Positions 25,031 through 33,752 are shown, counted from the first letter of the stretch. The stretch: DNA of 50,848 bases from Bacteroidales bacterium (GCA_022482545.1 JAKVOZ010000013.1:1-50848); one strand, 5' to 3'. Numbers and translations: made by a program. Notes: generated by a model from the letters alone, not told the origin.

Positions 25031-26548
25031 TTAGTGTCTGAAATGTCTAAAACCAGTCATAGCCATTGCCATATTATTCTCTTGACAAAAATCTATGCTT
25101 TCCTTATCTCTTATACTTCCACCAGGTTGAATGATTAAATCAATACCTTCTTGATGTGCTATTGTTACACAATCTTTGAATGGGAAGTAAGCATCTGATG
25201 CCATAACAGCTCCGTGTAAATCAAAACCAAAACTTTTTGCTTTCTCAATAGCTTGTTTTAAAGCATCAACTCTACTTGTTTGCCCTGTACCAGAAGCAAG
25301 TATTTGTCTGTTCTTGGCAATAACGATAGCATTAGATTTAGTATGTTTAACCAAAATGTTAGCAAAAATTAAATCTTGTTTTTCTTTGTCAGTAAATTGT
25401 CTATTAGTTATTGATTTTATTTCTTCAATAGTTTCAACCTTAGTGTCTCTCTCTTGGAAAAGAACACCATTGAGTGCGCTACGAAAAGTATATTTATTCT
25501 TATTTATTTGTTTTCTTTGTAGTATGATACGATTTTTCTTTGAGAAAAGAAGTTCTAAGGCATCTTTATCATAAGAAGGAGCAATACATACTTCCATAAA
25601 CATCTTATTCATTTGTTCTGCTGTTGTAATATCTATATTTCTATTTGTTACAAATACTCCTCCAAAAGCAGAAACAGGATCGCAAGCCAAAGCATCAATA
25701 TATGCTTGGTTTAAAGTATCTCTTGTTGCAATTCCACAAGCATTATTGTGTTTAATTATAGCAAATGTTGTTTCAGAAAAATCATCAATAAGATTGCATG
25801 CTGCATCAATATCTCCTATATTATTATAAGATATTTCTTTTCCATGAAGTTGAACAAAGTCTTCATCAAGATTACCAAAGAACATACCTTTTTGATGAGG
25901 ATTTTCTCCATAACGCAATGATGTTGGATTGTAATAGTTTTGAGTAAAAGCATCAAGAGATGTTTGTTGATTGAAATAGTTGAAAATCATTGTGTCATAA
26001 TGTGAAGAAGTAAGAAAAGCATAAGTTGCAAAACGTCTTCTTGTTTCAATAGATGTTTTACCATTATCTTTATTTAATACTTCCATAAGTTCAGCGTATC
26101 TTTCAACAGAAGGAACAATTAACACATCTTTGTAGTTTTTTGCTGCGGCTCTTATTAACGAAATACCACCTATATCTATCTTCTCTATAATATCTGCTTC
26201 GCTTGCTCCACTTTTCACTGTTTGCTCAAAAGGATACAAATCTACAATAACTAAGTCAAATTCAGGTATAGAATATTCACTTAATTGTTGCTTGTCTTCA
26301 TTGTTATCTCTTCTTGCCAAAATACCACCGAAAACTTTTGGGTGTAATGTTTTTACTCTTCCACCTAAAATAGAAGGGTAGGACGTTAATGATTCAACAG
26401 TCTTAACATCAACACCAAGTGATTTAATAAAATTATACGTTCCCCCAGTAGAATATATTTCAATATTCAAACTAGCTAATTTCTTTACAATATCTTCTAA
26501 ACCATCTTTGTAAAATACTGATATTAAAGCTCTTTTTATTTCTTCCAT
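25031..26548 (-). CDS. purH: bifunctional AICAR formyltransferase / IMP cyclohydrolase
   Basis: Carries out the last two steps of purine synthesis, AICAR to FAICAR to IMP. 505 residues. The N-terminal MGS-like cyclohydrolase domain (about 1-150) has KTLHPKVFGGILARR, and the transformylase domain contains SLRYGENPHQKG, HNNACGIA, SDAYFPFKDC and IIQPGGSIRDKE. The protein ends MAMTGFRHFRH, a typical terminus. Everything looks intact. It is upstream of mreB on the same strand, a conserved Bacteroidales neighbourhood. The 82-nt gap to the preceding pfkA gene holds repeat-like sequence (AAGAGATATTTTATT on the minus strand), so purH may have a separate transcript. Confidence 0.96.
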   Translation of the reverse strand: MEEIKRALISVFYKDGLEDIVKKLASLNIEIYSTGGTYNFIKSLGVDVKTVESLTSYPSILGGRVKTLHPKVFGGILARRDNNEDKQQLSEYSIPEFDLVIVDLYPFEQTVKSGASEADIIEKIDIGGISLIRAAAKNYKDVLIVPSVERYAELMEVLNKDNGKTSIETRRRFATYAFLTSSHYDTMIFNYFNQQTSLDAFTQNYYNPTSLRYGENPHQKGMFFGNLDEDFVQLHGKEISYNNIGDIDAACNLIDDFSETTFAIIKHNNACGIATRDTLNQAYIDALACDPVSAFGGVFVTNRNIDITTAEQMNKMFMEVCIAPSYDKDALELLFSKKNRIILQRKQINKNKYTFRSALNGVLFQERDTKVETIEEIKSITNRQFTDKEKQDLIFANILVKHTKSNAIVIAKNRQILASGTGQTSRVDALKQAIEKAKSFGFDLHGAVMASDAYFPFKDCVTIAHQEGIDLIIQPGGSIRDKESIDFCQENNMAMAMTGFRHFRH

Positions 26549-26630
26549 TTTTTTAATTATTTCTTCGTTTTAATAAAATATCTCTTTATTTTATTGTCAA
26601 TATTTCTTCGTTATTTTTTTGTTTATTTTC

Positions 26631-27725
26631 TTAGTCGCCAAATTCAATACCTAAACCTTTTGCTGTTTTAACTAAATCGCTATCTTCTGTAACAAGATGA
26701 GGTTCTTTTAGGGCATCTTCCAAAGTTACTGCGATAATATTAGGCTGACGATATGCTACCATCTTACCAAAATCTCCTGCCATTGCAAGTTCAAATGCCT
26801 TAACTCCAAACTCTGATGCAAGTATTCTATCAAAAGCAATAGGAGTGCCACCTCTTTGCAAATGACCAAGAACAGATACTCTTATATCATGTTCTACACC
26901 ACAATCAACAAGCTCTTGTTTTAGTGCTTCTCCAATACCGCCTAAACGGAAATTTTCATATCCCACTTCTTGTGATTCTTTTCCTACACGTTTGCCTTGT
27001 GCACTTTTTGCTCCTTCTGCTACAACGATAATACAAAAACCTCTATCTTTCTTATATCTTGTCGCTATCTTTTCTTTAAGTTTTTCTACATTGTAAGGAA
27101 TTTCTGGTATAATACATATGTCAGCTCCACCAGCAATAGCAGAATGAAGAGCAATCCAACCTGCATCTCTTCCCATTACTTCCAAAATAAATACTCTATT
27201 ATGACTTGCTGCTGTGGTAACAAGTTTGTCCACTGCTTCTGTTGCTATTTGAACTGCTGTTTGAAAACCAAAAGTAAAGTCAGTTGCAGATAAGTCATCA
27301 TCAATTGTTTTTGGTACGCCTATAATATTTAATCCTTTTTCATAAAGACGTTTAGATATTCTTTGCGAACCATCTCCTCCAATATTAATAACTGCATCAA
27401 CTCCAAGATATTCAAGTTTTCTTATCATTTGGTCTGAAACATCAACCGTAGTCCATGTTCCATCTTGACTTTTAACAGGATAAGAAAAAGGACCACCTTT
27501 GTTAGTTGTGCCAAGAATAGTACCACCTTGAACTAATATACCTTTAACAGAATCTTCATTTAATTCAATGATTTCAGTAGGCTCTCTTAAAACCCCATTA
27601 AAAGATTCAATACAACCAATAACTTCCCAATCTTTTTCTTTTGAGGCTCTTTTGACTATTGCTCTTATAACTGCATTTAGTCCTGGACAATCACCACCTC
27701 CTGTAAGTACCATTAATCTTTTCAT
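26631..27725 (-). CDS. pfkA: 6-phosphofructokinase, probably ATP-dependent with mixed active-site signature
   Basis: Phosphorylates fructose 6-phosphate to the 1,6-bisphosphate in glycolysis. 364 residues starting MKRLMVLTGGGDCPGLNAVI. GGDGS (116-120) has glycine where PPi-dependent enzymes have a second aspartate (GGDDS), pointing to ATP. PKTIDDD (138-144), however, has lysine where classic ATP enzymes have glycine (PGTIDND). The Gly/Lys combination is known from group III enzymes, which use ATP and usually lack E. coli-type allosteric control. VMGRDAGWIAL and LGHLQRGGTP, both conserved substrate-site motifs, are present. The start overlaps the engB stop by 4 nt, so the two are translationally coupled. 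Confidence 0.92.
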   Translation of the reverse strand: MKRLMVLTGGGDCPGLNAVIRAIVKRASKEKDWEVIGCIESFNGVLREPTEIIELNEDSVKGILVQGGTILGTTNKGGPFSYPVKSQDGTWTTVDVSDQMIRKLEYLGVDAVINIGGDGSQRISKRLYEKGLNIIGVPKTIDDDLSATDFTFGFQTAVQIATEAVDKLVTTAASHNRVFILEVMGRDAGWIALHSAIAGGADICIIPEIPYNVEKLKEKIATRYKKDRGFCIIVVAEGAKSAQGKRVGKESQEVGYENFRLGGIGEALKQELVDCGVEHDIRVSVLGHLQRGGTPIAFDRILASEFGVKAFELAMAGDFGKMVAYRQPNIIAVTLEDALKEPHLVTEDSDLVKTAKGLGIEFGD

Positions 27726-28336
27726 TGTTCTTCCTCTTTTTTATAATATGGGATAATATCTTCTATCTCTTTAAGTATTTCATCTTTACCATTCTTTCCA
27801 ACAGCAGATGAAAGAAACATCTTTGGTAGTTCTTCCCATGTTTGTTTTAATGTTTCACGAAATGTATTAACGTTAGTTTCTGTCTTAATCTTATTTTGTT
27901 TGTCAGTTTTTGTGAAAATAATTTCAAGTGGAATACTATTGTTACCAAGAAAATTAATGAAATCAATATCTATCTTTTGAGGAGAAATACGAGAATCAAT
28001 TAAAACGAAGACTGTTAATAGGTTTTGTCTTTTAAATATATAATTATTAATCATTTTTTGCCAAGATTCTCTGCTTTGTTTTGAAACTCTCGCATAACCA
28101 TATCCAGGTAAATCTACTAAATACCATTGGTCGTTAATATTAAAATGATTTATAAGTTGAGTTTTTCCAGGAGTAGAACTTGTTTTCGCTAAGTCTTTTC
28201 TACTTGTGAGCATATTGATAAGAGACGATTTGCCAACATTGCTTCTTCCAATGAAAGCAAATTCAGGCCTATCTTCTTGTGGACATTGATTATATCTACT
28301 GCTACTTATAACAAATTCTGCTTTATTAATTATCAT
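27722..28336 (-). CDS. engB: ribosome biogenesis GTPase EngB/YsxC
   Basis: 204-residue GTPase of the TrmE-Era-EngA family needed for late assembly of the large ribosomal subunit. The P-loop is GRSNVGKSSLIN, switch I STPGKTQLINHF, G3 DLPGYGYARV, and G4 FTKTDKQNK. No extra domains. It overlaps the pfkA start by 4 nt (ATGA-type overlap) and follows glsB by 12 nt, so it lies within the glsA-glsB-engB-pfkA transcript. Confidence 0.94.
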   Translation of the reverse strand: MIINKAEFVISSSRYNQCPQEDRPEFAFIGRSNVGKSSLINMLTSRKDLAKTSSTPGKTQLINHFNINDQWYLVDLPGYGYARVSKQSRESWQKMINNYIFKRQNLLTVFVLIDSRISPQKIDIDFINFLGNNSIPLEIIFTKTDKQNKIKTETNVNTFRETLKQTWEELPKMFLSSAVGKNGKDEILKEIEDIIPYYKKEEEQ

Positions 28337-28348
28337 TATTAATAATTA

Positions 28349-29290
28349 TTAAATATTTAAATATCTTTTTCTCTTATCTTCATAAATATCAGCAATAGTA
28401 ACTAATATTCCTGTTTCTTCAACATTAGAAAAATGTTTATTTATACTTGTTCCAAAACTTTTCATTGTTGAAGAAAGATTCATATAAGCATTAACTAATG
28501 GAGGTATATTTTCATTTAACTCTCTAACATTTTTAACTAATATTTGATAGTCTTCCTTATAGTTCTTGCCAATAAATAAACTAACTAACTTGTTATAATC
28601 TGTTTCTATCTTAATCTCTTGTTTAGGAAAAACCAAACCTTCATTATCAGGAAAATGTTTTTTATAAAAATAAAGAATATAATCTCTTGCTGTTGTATTC
28701 ATACTTGGATACATTGTTATTTTGCCAAAGAAATATTTAACATCTTTATAAGTTACAGCAATTCCACCTAATCCGTCCCAAAGGTTATCTAACGAATACA
28801 TTCCTTTTCTAAGATTTTTTGTTGGTTGATAATCTGGACGAACAAAACTACGGCCAAGCTCCATTGTATTGTTCCAATATCTTTGTTTAAAATCATCAGT
28901 AAAGAAAAATAAATCAGCTGTTGCGCTCAAAAGCTCACCATTAGCTTGCATGAAAACATCTTTACCTATAATAAAACGATAGCCTCCTATTATTTCTTCA
29001 TCTTCTTTATCCCAAACAAAAAGTTGTTTGTAGCAATGAGGTTCTGGAGCAATATCATATTGGTCAATATCACAATCAGTACCGCTTCCACCTCCTTGTG
29101 CTCCAAAACTAATCTCTCTAAGTCTTCCAATCTCTCGCATTATATTTGGACTTTTATGAGCTGTTGTTATGTATATTTCCCTATTACCGTAATTAGTTTT
29201 TCTAAAAAATATATCTTCTGTAAGCTCTTCCTTAATTAGATTTTTATCTACAGGAGGTATCACATAAGAAGTATCCATTGTTTTATTCAT
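28349..29290 (-). CDS. glsB: glycine N-acyltransferase-like enzyme (GlsB, OlsB-related)
   Basis: 313-residue GNAT-fold acyltransferase of the haemolysin/OlsB family. In Bacteroides, GlsB makes N-acyl-glycine, the first intermediate of glycine (flavo)lipids. Family features visible here are LREISFGAQGGGSGTDCDID, the core YRFIIGKD, ELGRSFVRPDYQ and GLGGIAV. It ends in a helical tail of about 80 residues. The next gene upstream on the same strand (22-nt gap) encodes a PlsC-like acyltransferase matching GlsA, which adds the second acyl chain, so the pair supports the assignment. Ornithine-lipid synthesis is the alternative. Acts on acyl-ACP at the inner face of the membrane. Confidence 0.82.
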   Translation of the reverse strand: MNKTMDTSYVIPPVDKNLIKEELTEDIFFRKTNYGNREIYITTAHKSPNIMREIGRLREISFGAQGGGSGTDCDIDQYDIAPEPHCYKQLFVWDKEDEEIIGGYRFIIGKDVFMQANGELLSATADLFFFTDDFKQRYWNNTMELGRSFVRPDYQPTKNLRKGMYSLDNLWDGLGGIAVTYKDVKYFFGKITMYPSMNTTARDYILYFYKKHFPDNEGLVFPKQEIKIETDYNKLVSLFIGKNYKEDYQILVKNVRELNENIPPLVNAYMNLSSTMKSFGTSINKHFSNVEETGILVTIADIYEDKRKRYLNI

Positions 29291-29312
29291 ATCTTTGTTG
29301 TTTTTATTTTTT

Positions 29313-30188
29313 TTAATCTAAAACTTGAAATTCTGACTTAGTGTTATCTTTTAAACGATAAACAAAATCTCTTAACTTGTCAGCCCATTGTTGAGTAGAA
29401 TATCTATTATCTATTTTTTTAATAGGTATTGCTTTGCCAAAAGTAAGACGAATTGTTTTTCCTTCTTGTAAGAACATTTCTCGTGGGAGCAAAATCATTT
29501 CTAAATCAAACTTAATACCAAAAAATCTTCTTATTGCTGAAAGACGATAAAATCCTTTTGAGTTTATTCCTTCAATATAAACAGGAGTAATATCTCTATT
29601 GAACTCTTGTGCTTTCTTTATAAAAGATTTTTTCCAGCGAAAGTCTTGAACTACACCATTTATTTTTTTAGATTCTGTTCCTGCTGGGAAAAACATCATA
29701 CAACTATCTGATGCAAAAGCATTATTTAGAGTGTTGTGATTAGAATTATTTTTACCATATTTATTAATAGGGACAAAAACATTTTTAAGTCCAGGTAGTT
29801 GGCAAAGAATATCATTGACAGGAAACATAACATCATCTCTTTTTCTTCCAAGAATGCTTATTAAAGCCATACCATCAATACTTCCTATTGGATGATTGGC
29901 AACAATTAAAGGTCTGCCTTGATATGGAATATTTTCTTCATTTATAATCTCTAAATTAATATGTAATTCTTCTAATACTTTTGTTGCAAAATTAACGCCA
30001 CTAACATCTCTGTATTTGTAAATTATTGCATTGATTCTATCTAAGCAAATAAGTTTCTTAAACCAACTCATTACTCTTTTAGGAATAATTTTCAAAAGGC
30101 GTTTGTTTTTAGAAGCAATGATTTTTTCAAGGCTTATAAATCTCTCAGTGATGATTGTATTGTTATTATTATTAGTTTCTTGTGTCAT
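29313..30188 (-). CDS. glsA: PlsC-like O-acyltransferase (GlsA-like), glycine-lipid synthesis
   Basis: 291-residue membrane-associated acyltransferase. Motif I is NHPIGSIDG (NHPxGxxDG rather than the common HX4D NHxSxxD), which marks the branch used for amino-acid lipids. Motif III is FFPAGTES, and motif IV resembles DITPVYIEG. It probably esterifies the 3-hydroxy group of N-acyl-glycine to give the diacyl glycine lipid. It is first in the transcript with glsB, engB and pfkA, preceded by its own promoter at 30223-30231. A general lysophosphatidate acyltransferase is less likely because of the glsB partner. Confidence 0.8.
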   Translation of the reverse strand: MTQETNNNNNTIITERFISLEKIIASKNKRLLKIIPKRVMSWFKKLICLDRINAIIYKYRDVSGVNFATKVLEELHINLEIINEENIPYQGRPLIVANHPIGSIDGMALISILGRKRDDVMFPVNDILCQLPGLKNVFVPINKYGKNNSNHNTLNNAFASDSCMMFFPAGTESKKINGVVQDFRWKKSFIKKAQEFNRDITPVYIEGINSKGFYRLSAIRRFFGIKFDLEMILLPREMFLQEGKTIRLTFGKAIPIKKIDNRYSTQQWADKLRDFVYRLKDNTKSEFQVLD

Positions 30189-30222
30189 TTGTCTTTAAAA
30201 AAGATGTTGATTGTTTGATATG

Positions 30223-30231
30223 GCAAAGTTA
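30223..30231 (-). promoter_or_regulatory. -7 box for the glsA-glsB-engB-pfkA transcript
   Basis: On the minus strand this reads TAACTTTGC, a match to TAnnTTTGC, about 35 nt before the glsA start codon at 30188. It overlaps the last codon of tsaE, so glsA can be transcribed apart from porX-tsaE. Confidence 0.7.
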
Positions 30232-30651
30232 CGAATTTATTATCACTTTTCGCCTTTTATTATCAATTTCTTCTATTTTTACTTCTATACAATCTTTTGG
30301 TATTAGATTTTTTATGTTTTCTCCCCATTCAATAAAGCAATAATTTCCACTATACAGATAATCTTCCACCCCTATATCTAATGCTTGTTCTTCTTTTTCT
30401 AAACGATAAAAATCAAAGTGATATATTTCTCCTTCTTTTTTTGACAAATAAACATTAATAATAGCAAAAGTTGGAGAACAAACATTATCTGCTACTTCAA
30501 GATATTTGCACAGAGCTTTTATGAAAGTGGTTTTTCCTGCGCCCATCTTACCTTTAAGATTAAAAACTCTATTATCTTTATTATCTTCAATAAATTCTTT
30601 TGCTACTTCATTAATATCATCTAAGGAATTTATTATATATTCTTTATTCAT
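30229..30651 (-). CDS. tsaE: tRNA threonylcarbamoyladenosine synthesis ATPase TsaE
   Basis: 140-residue P-loop ATPase that works with TsaB and TsaD to place t6A at position 37 of ANN-decoding tRNAs. Walker A is GKMGAGKTTF (Lys40), and SPTFAIINVY and HFDFYRLE are family hallmarks, as is FIEWGENI towards the C-terminus. It starts 4 nt after the porX stop codon, so the two are co-expressed, an arrangement I believe is common in Bacteroidales. Confidence 0.94.
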   Translation of the reverse strand: MNKEYIINSLDDINEVAKEFIEDNKDNRVFNLKGKMGAGKTTFIKALCKYLEVADNVCSPTFAIINVYLSKKEGEIYHFDFYRLEKEEQALDIGVEDYLYSGNYCFIEWGENIKNLIPKDCIEVKIEEIDNKRRKVIINS

Positions 30652-30655
30652 CTTT

Positions 30656-32209
30656 TTAATCTTTTTTTACTAAATGAATGAAAGGTATTAAACATTCTTC
30701 CATTGAAATACCTCCATGTTGGAATGTGTTCATATAGTAAGAAACATAATAATTATAATTAGTAGGATAAACAAAGAAATCATTAGCACGAGCAAAAACC
30801 ATAGGCGACATAATAGAAAGAGCAGGCAATGAAATCTCCATTGGATTTTTAACAGCAAAAACATCTTTTTGGTCAAATTCTAACAATCTTCCTATTTTAT
30901 ATCTAAGATTAACAGAGGCTTCTTTGTTTGATTTTATTCTTACAGGCTTATTAACTTTCACACTTCCATGGTCTGTTGTTATGAAAATATCTACATCTTT
31001 TGTTGATAAATATTTTAAAACCTCAATAAGTGGAGAATGCTCAAACCAAGTCTGAGTAACACCTCTATAAGCATTTTCATCACTTGCTAATTCTCTAACT
31101 AAATCAGATTCTGTCCTTGCGTGAGAAAGCATATCAATGAAATTATAAACAATAACGTTTAATTGGTTTTGAAGAAAGTTAGGTAGTATATCAAGCATTC
31201 TTGTTCCATAAGTTGCATTCAAAACTTTATGATAAGAAGTCTTAATATTTAGTCTATGTCTTTTTAGATTTTCTTCTAAAAGGTTTGGTTCAAATTCATT
31301 TTTGTTGCCTTCTTTATCTTCATCAATCCAAAATTTTGGGTAATTTCTTTTTATATCAATAGGCATCAAAGAAGCAAATAAAGCATTCCTTGCATATTGT
31401 GTTGTTGTTGGTAGTATGCTATAATAAATATCTTCTTTTTCAACAACAAGCATTTGTTCAATCATTGGTTTTAACGCACGCCATTGGTCAAAACGGAAGT
31501 TATCTAAAACAATAAGGAAAACAGGTCTTTTATTTGCTTTTAGTAATGGAAAGATTTTGTTCTTTACTATTTGATGCGACATTGTAGGACTATCATCACT
31601 ATCATCATTTAACCATGAGATATAGTTCTTCTGATAAAATTTAGAAAATCTTTCATTAGCTTCTTCTTTCTGTTGTTTAAGAATTTCAAATATACTTTCA
31701 TCATTAGAGTTGCTTAATTCAATCTCCCAATGAATAAGTTTTTTGTATAATTCTATCCACTCTTGCCAAGAAAGATTATCATTAAGTTGCATGCTAATAT
31801 CACGAAATTGTTGCTGATAACTCATCGTTGAAGCTTGCGAAACCAAACGTTGTGTTTCAAGGTGCTTTTTTAAAGTTAAAAGGATTTGATTAGGATTAAC
31901 AGGCTTTATAAGATAATCTGAAATCTTTGAGCCTATTGCTTGCTCCATAATATGTTCTTCTTCACTCTTTGTTATCATTATTACTGGCAAACTTGGATAT
32001 TTGTTCTTTACTCTGGTTAATGTTTCCAAACCATTAATACCTGGCATATTCTCATCTAAAAACATTATATCAACTTGTTCTTTTGATAAAATGTCTAATG
32101 CTTCTTGACCATCGGTTGCTGGAATAACATTATAATCTTTTGCCTCTAAGAACATTATATAAGGCTTCAATAAATCTATTTCATCATCTACCCAAAGTAT
32201 TTTTGCCAT
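30656..32209 (-). CDS. porX: PorX-type response regulator with PglZ domain
   Basis: 517 residues. The N-terminal receiver domain (1-120) has the acidic pair VDDE and phospho-acceptor Asp52 in FLDENMPG, with the conserved TKS and KPV. A helical linker follows, then an alkaline phosphatase-superfamily PglZ domain from about residue 200 with VLDNFRFDQW and ITTDHGSVK, likely metal ligands. In Porphyromonas and Flavobacterium, PorX controls type 9 secretion and gliding and acts as a zinc phosphodiesterase on oligonucleotides. No type 9 secretion genes, PorY kinase or C-terminal sorting domains are in this window, so here it may regulate distant targets. It is co-transcribed with tsaE and starts 22 nt after the DoxX/thioredoxin gene. 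Confidence 0.92.
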   Translation of the reverse strand: MAKILWVDDEIDLLKPYIMFLEAKDYNVIPATDGQEALDILSKEQVDIMFLDENMPGINGLETLTRVKNKYPSLPVIMITKSEEEHIMEQAIGSKISDYLIKPVNPNQILLTLKKHLETQRLVSQASTMSYQQQFRDISMQLNDNLSWQEWIELYKKLIHWEIELSNSNDESIFEILKQQKEEANERFSKFYQKNYISWLNDDSDDSPTMSHQIVKNKIFPLLKANKRPVFLIVLDNFRFDQWRALKPMIEQMLVVEKEDIYYSILPTTTQYARNALFASLMPIDIKRNYPKFWIDEDKEGNKNEFEPNLLEENLKRHRLNIKTSYHKVLNATYGTRMLDILPNFLQNQLNVIVYNFIDMLSHARTESDLVRELASDENAYRGVTQTWFEHSPLIEVLKYLSTKDVDIFITTDHGSVKVNKPVRIKSNKEASVNLRYKIGRLLEFDQKDVFAVKNPMEISLPALSIMSPMVFARANDFFVYPTNYNYYVSYYMNTFQHGGISMEECLIPFIHLVKKD

Positions 32210-32231
32210 TTTTGTTTTCCTTTCTAAATAT

Positions 32232-33164
32232 TTATTCGTTATTATTGTTAATAAAGTTAGTTATCTCTTTTTCATTTATGTTAGGATACTTTAAAAGTTC
32301 AACTATTTTGCCATTATCCATAAGAATAATAACAGGTTGTCTTCCTTTTGTTGCTCTAAGAAATAGGATAGGAGAAACAAGAGTATGTGGAAGTCGTTCT
32401 ATCTTTGTTTGATTAAAGAATTTATTTACACTCTTAGGATTACCCCAAAAAACAATGGCAAAACTGCTGTCTGCTAAATTGTTTCTCTGTTTAATAACTT
32501 CTAAACGCATTGCTGTCCTTTTACAATACTTGCAACCAGTAGAAAACATACAAACAATTTTTCTACCATCTGTTACCTTTAATGCTTTCATTTCTTTTGT
32601 TGAAAGTAGATAATCAAATTTTGCTTGGTCTATTTCTGCAATTCTTTTGTGTCTAAATACATCTGGCTTAGTTATAAGAAAAACACATATCAAAGCAAAA
32701 ATAGGAAGAACTACTGCTGTGTATGTGTGCCATTGCTTATTAATGAAACAATTTCCTTTATCCCAAAACATAAAGTAAGAAAGAATAAGAAGAATGATGT
32801 TTTTAATAAGCGTTTGCGTGTCAGATAATATAAGGACTGTTCCAAAACAATGACAGTTTGTTGTATCAACATTGAAAAGGAAAGGTTTTAAAATGACGTA
32901 TATTGTGAAAAACGCAAGAAAACCAATAACGATTTTTTTGATTATTTTAGAATATACCCCCAAAACTAATAAAACTCCCAAACATCCTTCAATAGCAATA
33001 AGCAGACGAGTAACAAAAGTAGTCATTACCCATGGAAACAATTGATGTTCATAAATAAATATATCAAAAGCTTCAATAGATATGTATTTAGTTACTGCTG
33101 ATGCTATGAAAACTAAACCTATTAATACACGAACAATTATTCCTATATTTTTTTTTGTATTCAT
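32232..33164 (-). CDS. DoxX/MauE-like membrane protein fused to a thioredoxin-like domain
   Basis: 310 residues in two parts. Residues 1-150 hold four to five membrane helices of the MauE/DoxX type (RVLIGLVFIASAVTKYIS at the start), including CHCFG at about residue 105. After another helix, the C-terminal 140 residues form a thioredoxin-like domain with the redox pair CKYC in CMFSTGCKYCKRT. Such fusions probably pass electrons or move disulfides across the inner membrane, with the thioredoxin domain in the periplasm. Directly upstream on the same strand are two small exported lipoproteins with four conserved cysteines each, obvious candidate clients. Downstream is porX. The exact substrate is unknown. 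Confidence 0.78.
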   Translation of the reverse strand: MNTKKNIGIIVRVLIGLVFIASAVTKYISIEAFDIFIYEHQLFPWVMTTFVTRLLIAIEGCLGVLLVLGVYSKIIKKIVIGFLAFFTIYVILKPFLFNVDTTNCHCFGTVLILSDTQTLIKNIILLILSYFMFWDKGNCFINKQWHTYTAVVLPIFALICVFLITKPDVFRHKRIAEIDQAKFDYLLSTKEMKALKVTDGRKIVCMFSTGCKYCKRTAMRLEVIKQRNNLADSSFAIVFWGNPKSVNKFFNQTKIERLPHTLVSPILFLRATKGRQPVIILMDNGKIVELLKYPNINEKEITNFINNNNE

Positions 33165-33176
33165 ATTGATTATATA

Positions 33177-33371
33177 TTAATCTTGATGACAAGAACCTTC
33201 ATCAAGGTTGGCAACATCATCTGTTGTTATATCAGAACAACTCTTGTTCCAATCAGAAACAGTCGTTTGTTGCTGTCCATCATTATAAGTACAAACACAA
33301 TCCGTTGTATTACTGCAAGCATAAAGTGCTAAACAAAACATAACTGCTAATAAAATGTTAATTATTTTCAT
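33177..33371 (-). CDS. small cysteine-rich lipoprotein A
   Basis: 64 residues. A signal peptide ends in the lipobox LYAC (Cys19), and the mature protein is only about 45 residues long. After the lipid-anchored cysteine come DCVC, SCSDIT and a final SCHQD, four cysteines in the pattern C-x-C ... C ... C. The neighbouring lipoprotein at 33492 has the same pattern with similar context (DCDC, DCSEIT, SCKEH), so they are tandem paralogues that have diverged. They may hold two disulfides or bind a metal. It lies 12 nt before the DoxX/thioredoxin gene and is probably co-transcribed with it. Confidence 0.7.
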   Translation of the reverse strand: MKIINILLAVMFCLALYACSNTTDCVCTYNDGQQQTTVSDWNKSCSDITTDDVANLDEGSCHQD

Positions 33372-33411
33372 ATCTGTAATTTTTTTTGTTGTTAAATCTC
33401 ATATAAATAAA

Positions 33412-33442
33412 TATAGGGAACACTTAATTAGTATTCCCTATA
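33412..33442 (-). terminator. hairpin between the two lipoprotein genes
   Basis: TATAGGGAA (33412-33420) and TTCCCTATA (33434-33442) form a perfect 9-bp stem. On the minus strand it follows lipoprotein B by about 50 nt. The tail is AT-rich but not a pure T-run, so partial termination or transcript-end protection is likely. Confidence 0.55.
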
Positions 33443-33491
33443 ATAACGCTCTAATTTAATAATTAGTGTTTTTTACTTCTAATTTTAATAA

Positions 33492-33752
33492 TTAGTGTTC
33501 TTTGCAGCTAAATGTTAAACCATTGCCTTCTAAATCATTCCAAGCAGAATAGTGGCTTTCAATATCACTTGCTGTGATTTCAGAGCAATCTCCATCAAAA
33601 TCAGTCCATGTGTCTAATGTTGCTGCTGTTGGGTCTGTTGCTGCTCCATCTTTTGGAAATACTGTACAATCACAATCTGATTTGTCTCCGCAAGAAACTA
33701 ATGCTATAGCAAATAGTCCTAAAATACCTGCTGATAATAATACTTTTTTCAT
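33492..33752 (-). CDS. small cysteine-rich lipoprotein B
   Basis: 86 residues. A signal peptide with lipobox VSC (Cys21) precedes a mature chain carrying DCDCT, then an Ala/Thr/Asp-rich linker, DCSEIT and a final SCKEH. Besides the anchored Cys there are four others, matching lipoprotein A (33177), although the spacer between the first and second pair is about 20 residues longer. DIES and the tryptophan pair around the linker (DTWTDF, SAWNDL) have only rough counterparts in A. Function is unknown. The conserved cysteines beside a thioredoxin-fold membrane protein suggest redox chemistry. It has its own promoter at 33828-33836. Confidence 0.68.
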   Translation of the reverse strand: MKKVLLSAGILGLFAIALVSCGDKSDCDCTVFPKDGAATDPTAATLDTWTDFDGDCSEITASDIESHYSAWNDLEGNGLTFSCKEH

